Assembly (NCBI GenBank): GCA_018806985.1
Contig: JADANN010000424.1
Location: forward strand, 1,789,001-1,853,000
Length of the DNA: 64,000 bases
Source: Angiostrongylus vasorum
Lineage: Eukaryota; Nematoda; Chromadorea; Rhabditida; Metastrongylidae
Reading direction: 5' to 3'
In this document: piece after piece, positions 10,765 to 21,100 of the stretch
Position numbering within the stretch: position 1 is the stretch's first letter
Layout: each line of letters begins with the position of its first letter
Notes under the pieces: model-generated
The model's input: the letters and a program-made list of their open reading frames with translations, nothing else
What the model was told of the DNA's origin: nothing
Database searches by the model: none
Made by a program: the position numbers and the translations under genes

Positions 10765-11268
10765 CTTCATCCTCTTCTCCACTATGACTTTCGAAAAGGA
10801 GTTGCTTTTGGAAATTATGGTAGCGCAAAGTGAAGACAAGACATCTAAGTAACATGTAAACGATTCTTGACCGTTATTCAACTTTAGTCCTTTCTAACAA
10901 ATATTGGGGGCTATAAAGCACGTTTTCTCTATTAGTCTGTTTGCGTCTTCCAAAGACCACAATCTATTGAGAAACTCTCGAGGAATATCAACACTGTCAG
11001 TTTTTCTCGTGCATTTGACGTCAATCTCCACCAATAACTGATATCATATATCGTCCCCCACCTTTGTAAAAAAAACCAAAAAAAAAGTTTTTCTACTTTA
11101 TTACTTCGGTAACATTATATTTTGCGAATTTATTTGGTCACTGTTACTTATTTACTTACTTCAATACTTCGCTCTATTAATTTCACTTTTGCTGCTTACT
11201 TTTTAGCAATATTTTTTCACTTTTTATCAATTCACACCCGAGTATTGCTTCGCTGCATGCGAGCTAAT
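10765..11268. other. AT-rich spacer, nothing recognised
   Basis: Poly-A and poly-T runs (for example 11070-11090) and no open frame or family match. Confidence 0.5.
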
Positions 11269-11590
11269 CTAATACTCACTGCTCCAATGTGAACTAAAAG
11301 GATATGAAACTCTGCGTTGATCAATTGTTGAGGGATGCGCCATGCATTTGACTTCGCTAAGCATAGCTGGAGGTGACTGAGTGAACGTCTGGCCTTTAAT
11401 GACTCGCGGTGGCCTAACGATGCATTGGGTCAGTGCTGTTATCCTCCCAGACAAGTATGAAACCATTTTTCGACCCTGGAGGGATGGAGGGCTTGGTGAG
11501 TCACGGGTGCGGGGGTCGATCTCATGTGTGCGTCGCAAGGCGCCTCTGACTGCTCCGCTCGCCCAAGTGTGGGCAAGCTAATCTAGTAGT
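11269..11590 (-). repeat. tRNA-derived SINE family member
   Basis: Minus-strand element. Its head at about 11580-11500 resembles a tRNA (AGCGGAGCAGTC near the A-box position; GAGATCGACCCCC near the B-box position). The family body follows (TTGTCTGGGAGGATA, CACCGCGAGTCATT), and the tail lies near 11290. It is one of the few copies to keep a B-box-like segment. Confidence 0.7.
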
Positions 11591-12051
11591 CGCTGCTGCA
11601 ATATGCATTACCTTGTGAAGAACATTTTATTATTAGCGGACAATCAGTCAATTAACAACCGATTTGTATAAAGGACATCGAGCAGTGTTCCAATAAAAGA
11701 GATTGGACTCGATACGAAAGCGAAGAAACCACATTCAGAAGGCGAACGACTGTGGACCATCGAACCGAACCATCGCAGCTCCGAAGAAGAGGAGGACTTC
11801 GAAGCATACGTTAACGGAACAAAATTTGATATTGGCCTCGGGTTAGTTTATCGATAAGGAGATAAAGTAACGAAGAAAACTTAGTATTAGTTGTAGAGTA
11901 CTCCAAAATACTAACAGGAATTGGCGGCTTTGTTAACCACGGATATGATCGACAACTGAACACATTCGGATATCGCTCCAATTCATGGGCGCTTTTTTTC
12001 CGACAAGTTTCTGTTGTCTGCATAATAGAAGAAAAAGGCGAACTCTACGGA
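11591..12051. other. Unassigned sequence
   Basis: No recognised element. A 70-codon minus-strand open frame at 11811-12023 shows no motif. Confidence 0.4.
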
Positions 12052-12137
12052 TAATGTGCGGGGTTAAACGAAAGCGTTGAAGGTAATATGTGTTAGTAGT
12101 AGACTGGCCCTTTGAGATTGAGTAAGTTATTACATAA
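12052..12137. repeat. Left copy of an imperfect ~90-bp direct repeat flanking RTE copy R2
   Basis: Phrases such as GTTGAAGGTAAT, ACTGGC.CTTTGAG.TTG and TAAGTTATTAC occur in the same order at 12930-13022, on the other side of R2. This may be a long, diverged target duplication or an older tandem repeat that R2 entered. Confidence 0.65.
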
Positions 12138-12139
12138 TA

Positions 12140-12924
12140 CCACGGAGGTCCCTCATACGAAGGATCTCGAGCCGGTTAGTCGCGAGGCTACGTGGCGCGT
12201 CCCCAGGAAGGATGCGTTCAATGGGTGGCATTGCCTTGTCTCGGCCAGGTCGATGACGTCGTACCTCATCCTTCTTGCTTGGATGAGCAGGTCTTCTATC
12301 GAGGACTCGGATGCAAGTTTACATGTATTGTAGTTGCAGATCGTCACATTAGTTCTTCGCGATCCAGGTAGCTTCCATTGCTCCTGAGATTTTAGCAACC
12401 TCTCTGTACTTGTCTTTCCCAACGCTGCCGAATTAGGGGCTGTTTCGTGGTCAGGGGAATGAGGGCCGTTTCTTTCACTGTGTTTAACATTTTGATACTC
12501 ATGTATGGCTTGCTGGGCACCGAACGTGGGGGCAGAGTGTACTCGCGGATGGCTTGCCAGGCTCTCCCAGAGTGGACATGGAGCTTATTTGTTGGAGGCG
12601 ACTTCTAACCGCCTCCCATATACTTCCCTGTCATTTGATTGCAGGCTTTTTGGCCGAAGTGACTCGTAGAATACAATCTGCAAAAACCAGAACGCATCCA
12701 CATACCCGTGCATGAATACCCCCTTGTAAATACAGGAAGTATGTGCCAAATTAGCGCAGCAGAAACCGGGATCCATTCCTAGGGATCCATCTGGGTCTCA
12801 GGGAAGCAAAGGCCGCCTTTGGTCCGCGATTAACCCCTCTTTGCCACATGAGGACGCGCCACGTAGCCACGTAACTAACCGGCTATCGGGATCCTTCATG
12901 TGAGGGTGATCCGTGGATGCCAAG
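12140..12924 (-). mobile_element. RTE family 1, copy R2: leader and start of EN, with an inverted 5-prime tip
   Basis: Bases 12208-12924 repeat 10048-10764 (R1) almost perfectly, with a few substitutions and 1-bp indels. They cover the leader and the first part of the endonuclease, as far as the PLNASF codons. The element then switches to 12140-12207. That segment is the 5-prime tip of the same family in the opposite (plus) orientation, as seen at the start of the copy at 34962. The structure suggests fold-back or template switching during insertion. Confidence 0.82.
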
Positions 12925-12929
12925 TATAC

Positions 12930-13022
12930 TACGAATAATGTGTGGGCGCAAGTGAAAGAGTTGAAGGTAATGCGTGTTGATAAAAAACTGGCTCTTTGAG
13001 GTTGGTTAAGTTATTACGCAGT
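12930..13022. repeat. Right copy of the direct repeat flanking R2
   Basis: Homologous to 12052-12137 with scattered substitutions. Confidence 0.65.
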
Positions 13023-13379
13023 AGGGTGAAATAGTGTAGTACACTCTTTAAACACCGATATTGTGTTATTCGTCCACCAGTATGTAGTCCATCAACCGGC
13101 TTCTGTAGACCAAAAGACAACAGTGGTTTTGGACTGGTGTCGTAAAAGGACTGTTCACAGTAATCCGTACCCTGTCACACCTACGCCAAATCCTCCTTTC
13201 CCCCACCTTGTGATGATACAGCCGCATATAACTCTCTAGCCGTATGGTTCGAAAATGGTTAAGTAAGGCTTACACGTATCATTTGTAACAGTGAGCATTG
13301 GCACATCTCTTAATAGCTTAAAAGACCGGTTTTCTATAAATCTTGGCACAAATAATCGACAATTAAGCAAAGAGTGAGG
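13023..13379. other. Unassigned spacer
   Basis: Lies between the repeat flanking R2 and the PLE fragment P4. Nothing recognised. Confidence 0.4.
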
Positions 13380-13690
13380 CCAACGCGGTAAAGGCAGCAG
13401 GTTTATAGCCATTAATTATCTCTCCGCTGAAAAAATGACCATCCAACTTGTCCTCTCCTATATTTGCCTATTAACACATATAGGGCTTACTGCTACTGAT
13501 GATCTTGCGTCAGCCGACCCGTCATCATTTAATGTTAGATCAATCAACACTTTTATAGTCAGGGCAACAGATAGAACAACGTGGTTCCTAAACCTTATCC
13601 TGACTCAGTTGCTGAAATTCGTTCCATTTTTCTAGATCACCTGCGGTGAGCGCTACCAAACAGCACGCGTGTAATGGAGTCATTCGATGT
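13380..13690 (+). mobile_element. PLE RT N-terminal fragment P4
   Basis: Open frame 13435-13635 aligns by eye with the P1 segment at 4122-4320: TDDLASADPSS, then ATDRTTWFLNLI and QLLKFVP. The P1 counterparts are DDIACADLSS and STDRITWFLNLI. This is the RT region upstream of motif A. The frame stops just after KFVPFF. Confidence 0.75.
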
Positions 13691-13699
13691 TACCTCACT

Positions 13700-13945
13700 T
13701 ATATTTGTTTATATGATCTTATAAACTGATCTTCGTTAGCTGATGCGAGGTTGGTATAGGTCTTCATTGTCGCTGTTGTTGCCCCACTCGTAAGAGCACG
13801 GCTCTGAGAAAGGCGAAATCGCCGAAACGTCAGCCATCAACCAACAACACCAACAGCTACGACAACAACAACAACAACGACAACGAAGACCCTACACCAA
13901 CCTCGCATAAGCTAAAGGGAGACCAATTTATAAGGTCATATAAAT
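13700..13945. mobile_element. Inverted pair of PLE terminal-repeat ends around a hammerhead motif
   Basis: Bases 13705-13776 are the reverse complement of about 13870-13945: TGCGAGGTTGGTATAGG on one side, ACACCAACCTCGCATAAG on the other. Between them lie a fragment resembling 7553-7573 and the hammerhead motif at 13801-13834. Two terminal-repeat ends therefore meet in opposite orientation, the inverted arrangement known for PLE repeats. Confidence 0.7.
13801..13834 (+). ncRNA. Minimal hammerhead-like motif with a G-to-A change at a catalytic core position
   Basis: GCT arm; CTGAGAA (canonical CTGANGA); stem II GGCG-AAAT-CGCC, perfect 4 bp; GAAA; ACGT; C; AGC arm. Everything is canonical except that the core G corresponding to the general-base guanosine has become A, so activity should be lost. 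Confidence 0.65.
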
Positions 13946-13949
13946 AAAT

Positions 13950-14620
13950 ATGTCAACTATCTATGCCGAGGTTTATAGAAAGTCGGTCTTTTGCGTTGCT
14001 TCACTTAGTACCAATGTGCCGAACGACTCCACAACGCAAGTTATTCTCGACTTGCTCGTTGAACATGAAAAAGAAAGTAAATACGTATCGCTCGTCGTTT
14101 CAACAACGAATGGCTTACTTAAAACAGTGCCTTAGTTGTTCAATCTTTACGTGGTCGGGAAAATACCCTGCCCAAATTAGAGGGTTGGCCATGGAACGGC
14201 AATTAGCACCAAGCGTTGCCATCGCTTTTGTACCTAAGGTGGAAACCTCATTTCTCTACCAACAACCTCGCCTCAGCAAATCAAGCGCATTTCCGAAGAA
14301 CGTGTATACAGATAGATCTATTGTTGTGACAGTGTTTATAGGAAGTCGATCTTTTGAGTTATCCTTATGTTTGATAAACTGACGCAATAGAAGAAATTAC
14401 GGGTATTAATGTTACCATCTTGTGAAGAGATATCTTTAAAAGACAACGCAGTAATTCCGAATGACTCTTTTACTTACCTGCCATAACAATGTTCACAATG
14501 TAGATGGTCTAAGATCGTTGCGATATCAGAGAGGATAACTTCGGAAATGGATAGGAGGACGAGTGTCTCACTATCACGCCCAACTTAACTCCATGTCGGA
14601 AATTAATATTCTGAGATGAG
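13950..14620 (+). mobile_element. PLE fragment P5: RT middle part and end of GIY-YIG region, degenerate
   Basis: Frames at 13950-14250 carry the RT motif-A region (SLSTNVPNDS) and the block ending RGLAMERQLAPSVAIAF, shifted in frame relative to each other. The last PLE codons (DECLTITPNLTPC) are recognisable near 14549-14590, so the YxDD box and linker have been deleted. The following 700 bp is the repeat shared with 24.1 kb. Confidence 0.7.
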
Positions 14621-15350
14621 TAAGGTTCATTGTTTGCCGTGTAAATCACGTGAGGGATGGGTTTACTCAGTGACCTAAAAATCAGTTAGTTCTTTTTTAT
14701 TGGACATAATTTATGTCCCGATTTAGAAAGCAGGTCTTCACTAGTAGGAGGGATATTTACCGAGTAATTAAATATGGGTATAAAACACGTCCAGTCTCCG
14801 AAAACGGCAAAAATCGCACATAAGTCAGCTGTCGTAATTCTAAGAACAAGTGCTAACAACTTCGCGTTATCTCAACGAGGATATTACTCAGGGTATTATC
14901 TAGTTAATAATACCAAGCCTTATTCAAGGCTGGTGCTTCGAATGCTTGTTAAGACAAAGCCCTTTGGCATCCTCTGAAACTTGTGGTAGCGTTGTCGTTC
15001 AACCACATACTACTCGCCAATTTTCACCAGTGGACTAGGGTATAAAATGCACTAGTGACTATTTTTTTCTAGATGATGGCTACCTCAGTAAAATGAGGTT
15101 AACCCTAGGATTTGTCTAAACTTCTAAGACCCATTTTATTCTGTTGCTACTTTAATGAGGTGCAAGGTCCTACTAGATTTGCGTCAGTTGACGGGAGCAA
15201 AGAGAGGGATGCAACAGCCCGTGCGGTTCGGGTTAAAATCTGTCTAATCGCAATATCATTTCGCTGTTGTTCCAAAGTACTATTAATTATCCCCGGATAA
15301 GTTTCGCCACTGTAGTCTGAAAGAAACGAAAATCGCACTCAGCGGTATTA
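14621..15350 (+). repeat. Start of duplicated block C: PLE-tail repeat shared with 24108-24840
   Basis: Long near-identical runs are shared with 24108-24840, for example GTTCATTGTTT.CCGTGTAAAT, CACTAGTAGGAGGGATATTT and TAATACCAAGCCTTATTCAA. A decayed hammerhead-like motif is at 14793-14831. This is the left end of the C/D segmental duplication. Confidence 0.85.
14793..14831 (+). ncRNA. Strongly decayed hammerhead-like motif
   Basis: CCGAAAACGGCAAAAATCGC then ACATAAGTCAGC stands where CTGAGGA, stem II and GAAACGTCAGC are found in intact PLE repeats. It shares this decay with the copy at 24275-24313, so the damage predates the duplication. Confidence 0.45.
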
Positions 15351-15455
15351 ATTGAGATGCCAGGATGTGGAATCCTCTTCTAGGTTTTCAGATGCACACT
15401 TTATTTCAATTATGGGGAACAGTCATTATTAGAAATACTGTTTCATATCGTTCAT

Positions 15456-15691
15456 AAGCGAGCGTGTGGCACAGTGGTCGCAGGCGCCTCCAATCCCTCC
15501 GGCGTCGGCAACTTAGTACCAGACTTGTCTGGAAGTATAGCAGCACCAGCTTGATATATCGGCAACCCACCGCGAGTCACCGTAAAGGCCAGATATGCAT
15601 TCAGTCACCTCCAACGATGCTTAACGAAGTCGAATGCATGGCGCATGCCTCAGGGATTGATTAATGCCGGGAGCTTTATCCTTCTTTTAAC
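15456..15691 (+). mobile_element. tRNA-derived SINE with 9-bp target duplication and a paralogous empty site
   Basis: A box TGGCACAGTGG lies at 15467-15477. The family body follows (GACTTGTCTGGAAGTATAG, CACCGCGAGTCAC) and the tail is CCTTCTTTTAA. ATCGTTCAT occurs immediately before (15447-15455) and after (15692-15700). The paralogous copy near 24931-24939 reads ATCGCTCAT once, with no insert. This copy lacks about 60 bp, including the B-box region, relative to the 62.6-kb copy. The promoter-like head and A-box match make a Pol III-transcribed retroposon the natural reading. Confidence 0.85.
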
Positions 15692-15758
15692 ATCGTTCAT
15701 TCGCGGTTTGACGATGAACTACGACAGGACAGCCAACAGAGCTCTATATCCGTTCACA

Positions 15759-17022
15759 TATTAGTTGTTCAGAAATAAATGAGCGTCTCTAACTATATTA
15801 TTTAAAATGCCATAATATGCTTCAAACAAAACTTTATTAGTCAAAATAAAAGCGGTTTAAATTATCACGCTTTTGCCAAAAAAAGAATTTATTTATTCGA
15901 GTTGCATAAAACTCCGGAGTTCTGGGAGCGGTGAATTTTTTGAAGGCGTATTTTGTGTCAACGCGGTTGGTGAAGCATTTCTCGCGCACGAAGTTGTCGA
16001 GGTACTTGAAGAAGTGAGATCCGGTAGGCGAGAGGTCTGATGAATGTGGCGGATGAAGCAAGGTTTCGTAGCCCTAACTCTTTCAACACTTGGCATCCTA
16101 GCGCCATAAAGTGACGCAAGGCGTTGTCGTGGAGAAAGATTGGTCCTTTTTTTGTTGGCTAATGCCATTTATTTTGTTGGAGTTTACGGCGTTCTACCGT
16201 AATCGTTTCCCAGGGCTCAAAAATCTGTGGTGAATCATTCCGACTGCAAACCACCAAACAGTTATCATAACCTTTTTTTGGTGCAATTTCGGCTCTGGGA
16301 AGTGCTGTGGAGTCTCATCGCAATCGAACCATTTAGCTCAACGGTAGCTAGTTGTCGCAAAGAATCTATTTCTCGTCCCACTTTGCAATTCAATTGAGAA
16401 AAGTGTCGTTTTAGTTGCGCAGAATAAGAGCAGACAACACTTCAAGACGGCAATTTTTTGAATATTTTTAATACGTGAGGCACCCACTTGCAGAGTATTT
16501 TTGTCTTTCCTATGCGATTCAAGTCAGTGGAAATTGTTCCTTTGCTTACGCCATGCACTTCTGCAAGCTCCCTAACAGTTGTTCGCTTTTTGCATCGAGT
16601 AGCGCGTTTAATTAGCAGTCGTCATTTTCAGTGGGACGTCAGCGACCTTCCTTATGTCCGAGGTCGAAATCACCAGTTCGGAATTTCCGTAACCATGTTC
16701 ACACTGTTGATTCACCAACACTATCTTCACCCCCAAACTTCTTTAATGTTTCGAGCCGTCTCTGATGTACTACGTAGAGCCTGAACTAGTGAAAGAAACA
16801 TTGACCAAAATTCGTTTTTTGACATCTAAAACTGCAAAGCTCAAAATTGGTGAGAAAAAAATTTAACTTTGGACGAAATATAAAAAGCGCGGTTACAAAG
16901 AGGTAAAATCAGCTTTCTAGTGATATGCAATATTGCAGGATACAAAGAATAATTTACTGGTAAAAAACACATTAAAACAATAAATATTTTAAAACGCACA
17001 ATTATTTCTGAACGATTTAGTA
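15759..17022 (-). mobile_element. Mariner-type DNA transposon, near full length, transposase pseudogene
   Basis: Terminal inverted repeats are recognisable: TA plus TTAGTTGTTCAGAAATAA at 15759-15778, and TTATTTCTGAACGATTTAG plus TA at 17002-17022. This gives about 1.26 kb, the usual mariner size, with TA target duplications. On the minus strand the transposase runs from about 16820 (MSKNEFWSMF) through a helix-turn-helix-like part (TVRELAEVHGVSKGTISTDL, near 16590-16530). The C-terminus is HPPHSSDLSPTGSHFFKYLD (16055-16000), typical of the last catalytic Asp region, ending NLNRFYFD. Several stops and at least one frameshift inactivate it. Confidence 0.85.
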
Positions 17023-17644
17023 GAAATAGTTGAAACCCTGGGTGACCCATCAGCACGTTTTGTCTCTAGCGCTATCTTGACATGTGTAATGTGGGATATG
17101 TTATCAGCGCTCATGAATCAAAGTATTTTTAATTTTTAAGTCTATGCCGTAGAGTGGTCCATTTATGCGCCGCATTGTCATGATTGTGGTCGTTGGTATG
17201 TCCGATTGGCTTTATGTGAATGCCTACATTTGAAACCCTGTCCATTAGCTACTATCCATGCGTGACTGGTGTACTCTAAGCTATTATTGCACTTCGATAG
17301 AACGAGATGGAATTATCGTTCACTAGGATTCGCTGAAATGTCCATCAGTGCATTCTTCGCATCTTAACAAATTTAGCATTTGCTTACGCCAATTTATTCC
17401 CTTCCTTCGTAAACTACATTCGGATTCACCGCAATGCTATGGCTGTCCGTCCTTTATTTTAACGCAAGCAGAGTTTCTTATAGAGAAACAATTCAGATCG
17501 CGTGGCCGTGTTTATTTTGATTCTGATGGAAATCTCATTCGCAAATGCTGTGGACCACATCACAGCGTGTAGTGGGTGGATCTACATTCCGCAAGAAGAT
17601 AGATGCATCAAGGTGACAACACTTCTCATTAGATCTTCGTATTC
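17023..17644. other. Unassigned spacer
   Basis: AT-rich sequence between the mariner right end and the PLE P6 copy. A 74-codon open frame at 17348-17572 has no recognisable feature. Confidence 0.4.
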
Positions 17645-18465
17645 TTATTGAGCAAACACGATGTGTTATTTCTATTCTTTATTAATGAATAAGCTGACGT
17701 TTCGGCGGATTTCGCCTTCCTCAGAGCCTGGAAAGGTCAAGTTGACAGCAATCTGTTCGGCCAAACACCTCCATAACCAAACAGAGAAGACCGTAAACCA
17801 AGATTTCAATCACATTGAACACAAAAATAGCTTCTTTGCACAATCACCGCTTTCTATGAGTCTTCCACTGAGTATGTCGCGTGGAGACCAACCGCACAGA
17901 ATTCACACGGAAGCGTGGGGTATTTAGTTTACGTTTACCGACTAGGTGTTCTTTTATGCGGACCCAGAGTGGTCTACCAGTTTCGCCAAAGTATTCGTCT
18001 CCGCACGCCTTACAGGAGATCAGATAACCCCGAGCTCATGCAATCACCGTCTCTACCATTAGGGCAAATTATGAAATTTTCTATTGCACATAGACGGCCA
18101 TATAGGTGGTTACGAACTAGTTGGCGCTTAAGAGTACTCGGTGGTATTTCAACTAAGTTTAGCGAATCCTCAAGACCCACCCTTCTTAAGCAACGTTTTA
18201 TAGCTTGCATCATTTCAGATTAAGGGTAGGATAAACGGAACCCTTTTATCGCTAGAGTTGTCGTTTGGCAGCCCAGGATTTCCCCAATACCTGTCCCGAG
18301 CTACAGTTTCGTAGCCCTTAAAAATGGCTATTTGCTGTGCCAAGTTCCGGGACTCCTCTCTACTCTCTTCCCGTGAACACGTTGGTTGCTGTTCGAAACA
18401 TGTTTCTTACAAGCGCTCTTTTCGTGTGAGAGGGGTGAGAGGGAGAGGTAACCTCATACTTCTCA
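17645..18465 (-). mobile_element. PLE copy P6: RT C-terminus, GIY-YIG start and terminal repeat
   Basis: Read on the minus strand from 18465: RT C-terminal residues (SHTKRA, VRNMFRTATNVFTG), a decayed linker, then KRCLRRVGLED, LKRQLVRNHLYGRLC and ICPNGRDGDCMSSG (18213-18010). The start of the GIY-YIG domain follows (ISCKACGDEYFGETGRPL), then a truncation and the terminal repeat to 17645. The repeat matches 54876-55050 and, inverted, 56750-56945. Block D lacks this element between mariner and lectin unit, so it probably entered block C after the duplication. Confidence 0.8.
17692..17729 (-). ncRNA. Minimal hammerhead ribozyme motif, core intact, 5-bp stem I
   Basis: On the minus strand: AGGCT arm; CTGAGGA; stem II GGCG-AAAT-CCGCC; GAAA; ACGT; C; AGCTT arm. 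The stem I arms pair over 5 bp including one G-U. All invariant core bases are kept. It is the best-preserved example of this second PLE repeat subfamily; the copies at 54924 and 56858 carry core lesions. Confidence 0.75.
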
Positions 18466-18750
18466 TTAGTCTTATAAGACGAATAGTTGTGGCAACTTGT
18501 TCAATCATTGTTTGTAGCAGTTTCTCTCGCAAAAATTTTTTCTCAGCTGTAGACACAGTGAACAGTGTAAGTTTTATATTTTTTCTAGCACTAGTGCAAT
18601 CTTTCCAGGGTGCAACTGTTTATAACACTGTTACCTCACACGTCTGCATTATAGGCTTCCCTTTTAGAAGAAGAAGAATCGCCATTTATAATTTAAATTT
18701 TATAGTTCCAGTGCAGTAAAATAGGTTTTCAAGCTACTCCATTAATAGCC
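18466..18750. other. Spacer before lectin unit 1
   Basis: An open frame runs over 18324-18719, but its first part is antisense to the PLE. No independent coding evidence. Confidence 0.4.
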
Positions 18751-18893
18751 AACGTCGCCCTTGGAGATGGATCAGGCCGCCTATCATCCTTTGCTGTGGA
18801 TCGCATTACCCGATGTGCTTATGTCGCTGTTCCCACACCTCCGAATGTTGTTCAGACGATGAAACATCGCTTTACGATTACCATTTTTGTGAT
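18751..18893 (+). other. Conserved open segment upstream of the lectin exons, unit 1
   Basis: Reads NVALGDGSGRLSSFAVDR, then CAYVAVPTPPNVVQTM, before a stop. The copy at 25354-25533 keeps the same frame with several substitutions, many of them replacements. It may be an old exon or simply well-conserved repeat. There are no convincing splice sites and no known domain. Confidence 0.35.
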
Positions 18894-19257
18894 AACAACG
18901 AATCGAAGTGCTCTATGATTTCTTGTCATCGCTTCTTAAAAGACAACATTTTCTGTAGCAGTGCTCTACAGCATTGCGTTTTTTCTCTTTGGTAGTCCAT
19001 CAAAGTGATCATCGTCGATTGTGCTTAAAAGTTTTGATAGAGGCTTCAAGGTCCAGCATGGTTACCCTTCGAGAGTGATCGTATTCGTCGTAAAATAATA
19101 CTTAACACTATACTCATCACTGTGGTTGTAATTTCCCTAGTTGAACACGATGTGACCCTTAGTGGAGACAGCGCCGTAATGGATACGCATCTTACCAAAG
19201 GATTAAGTGCTTTAAATTCGGATTTTCACTTCAACGATTGTTCTACCACCCGAATTC

Positions 19258-19545
19258 AAGTAATTATAAAAAAATGTAAAGCTCTAGGCGTCGATCAATC
19301 GCTGAGGGTGCCCCATGTATTCGCCTTCATTGAACATCGGTAGAGTTGATTTGGTGCATATTCGGTTTTACAACAACGTGTTGGCCCAACGATGTATCGA
19401 GCCAGTGGTGCTATCTTCCCGAACAAGTATGGTACCAGTCTGCCAATTCCTGAGGAATGTAAGTGCTGGTGAGACTGGGGCAATTGATCGAACACGTGTT
19501 TGTTGCAAGGCGTCTCTAACACTGCGCTGCACACGCTCTTAAATA
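19258..19545 (-). repeat. SINE-family copy inside lectin unit 1
   Basis: Minus-strand SINE body (ACGATGTATCGAGCCAGTG on the plus strand, near 19393) with its head near 19540 and tail near 19280. The same SINE sits at the corresponding position in units 2 and 3, so it inserted before the unit was duplicated. Confidence 0.75.
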
Positions 19546-19613
19546 ACCATACATCAAACTCAATATTTACATTAAAGTGTGAGATCTTGGTTTTGGACGC
19601 TTAACAATTTCAG

Positions 19614-20433
19614 TCATACTGTGAAGGCGCCAAATGGGAAGAAGCGAAGGAGTGGTGTGAGAAGCAAAATTCCCGGCTCACAGTGCCATGCAGTAATGTC
19701 TACAGCGATCTTGTTGCGAGTGGGTCAACAATGCCTCTCTCAAATGAAAGCTGTTTCTTCACAATGAAGGAGAAGAAATGGGCTATCATATCTGCGACCT
19801 TTACCCTACTTTAAATAGCCAACCGTTGCAGTACTGGCTGCACTTGAACAGAACTACAAGCTTTCATGGATTGGTTTCCGACGTGAAGAGAAAAGCGATC
19901 CGTGGAATGAATTGTCTTTCACTGCCATCACTTCTAAAGAAAAAGCTAATTCAACCTGCTTAGCGAACAAGCTGATTTGGTATCACGGAGAACCCAATAA
20001 CCTAGGAAATAACGAGTATTGTGTGCATGTAAGAATTTTCCCTTTTTTTGTTGTTCTGTGGATTTTTCTGACGCAAAAAGCTTTGAAATGAGCAGATTTC
20101 TCTACGCAAAATTTGTCTCGGCTACACTGTCCTTATACATTCGTTCATTCATTGTATACGCCTGAACATACAGTTCTCCACCTTTTCCTCGTGCACACAC
20201 AGGCTACATGAATATCCCTATGACTTATGGATGGAAAAAATTTCATCCATAAGAAATTTATCGACATGATATAAGCAATGAAAGAAGCTTTTACTTAAGC
20301 TAATATTTCGTATAATGACGTCCATTTTCAGCTCTTTGCAGAATACCGGGACTGGAACTATGTTAACGACCTTGAATGCTACAGGCGCGAGTGGTTCACC
20401 TGCGAGAAAGTCGGCCACTGCGATACCATATAG
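19614..20433 (+). pseudogene. C-type lectin-like domain gene, copy 1, three candidate exons
   Basis: Exon A starts after TTTCAG (19613) and reads SYCEGAKWEEAKEWCEKQ, the usual first half of a C-type lectin-like domain. Exon B (19832-20028, after GTTGCAG, before GTAAGA) reads LSWIGFRREE, then an EPN triplet (GEPNN) and EYCVH. Exon C (20332-20433, after TTTTCAG) is in matching phase 0 and reads YRDWNYVNDLECY, then FTCEKVGHC and a stop. EPN and (W/V)ND are the sugar and calcium contact motifs of mannose-type lectins. The join from A to B is unresolved and needs a frame change. No start exon or signal peptide was found, so it may be a pseudogene or a fragment of a larger gene. Confidence 0.6.
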
Positions 20434-20833
20434 TCTCTTTAACAGTATAAAGATTGGACCTACGAAATAAAAAAAACGACCAAGCAGTAAATTTTTTTCA
20501 ACTTCATCGTATTCAACGTCACACTGAAGTGCCAGTCTTGCAGCAAAGGTCGTATTCTATCGTATCGTATATAAACTCCGGATTCCAAATAACCCCAGTT
20601 GTGGTGCGGAAGTACGGTCTTTTGTCTACCCGGCTTTTGGAGTTCTTCAGTAGACCAACGGACTCAGAAAACCACCAATGTCTTGTATTAGAATTGATTT
20701 TTTTTGACTTATACTGGAATTAATTTTTCCAAGCAATTTAAGAAATCATTGACTTGTGCCACAGTTGATTTTTCTTAGCAATCTAAAAAGTGCCTAAAAT
20801 TTTCTTCATTCAGTAAATCGGGCGATGATGTAC

Positions 20834-21100
20834 TTGACGAAAAATGGTTTATATTGCACGTAGAGTGGGGCTGCATCATTCTGGGCAGGAACGACAAATT
20901 AACTCACTTCAAATACCGTTCTTTGAGGTACATGTTTATGTAATAACTAAGAATATATTGTTCTAAAAAAGTTTTTAAGATAACAGTATATATGAAAGCC
21001 ATGGTATAATACTGGAATAAAAGTACTGTTGTTCTCCACGCGTAGTTTCAAAGGTTTTCCTAGCACATTTACCAGTTTTGCTGGTTTAGCCATTGTGGCT
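20834..21100. other. Spacer between lectin unit 1 and RTE copy R3
   Basis: Homology to unit 3 (27.9-28.3 kb) ends near 20835. Nothing else recognised. Confidence 0.4.

Noticed and set aside
16488..16784. 98-codon plus-strand frame over the mariner
   Set aside because: Antisense to the transposase N-terminal region. The minus strand carries the recognisable helix-turn-helix-like residues.
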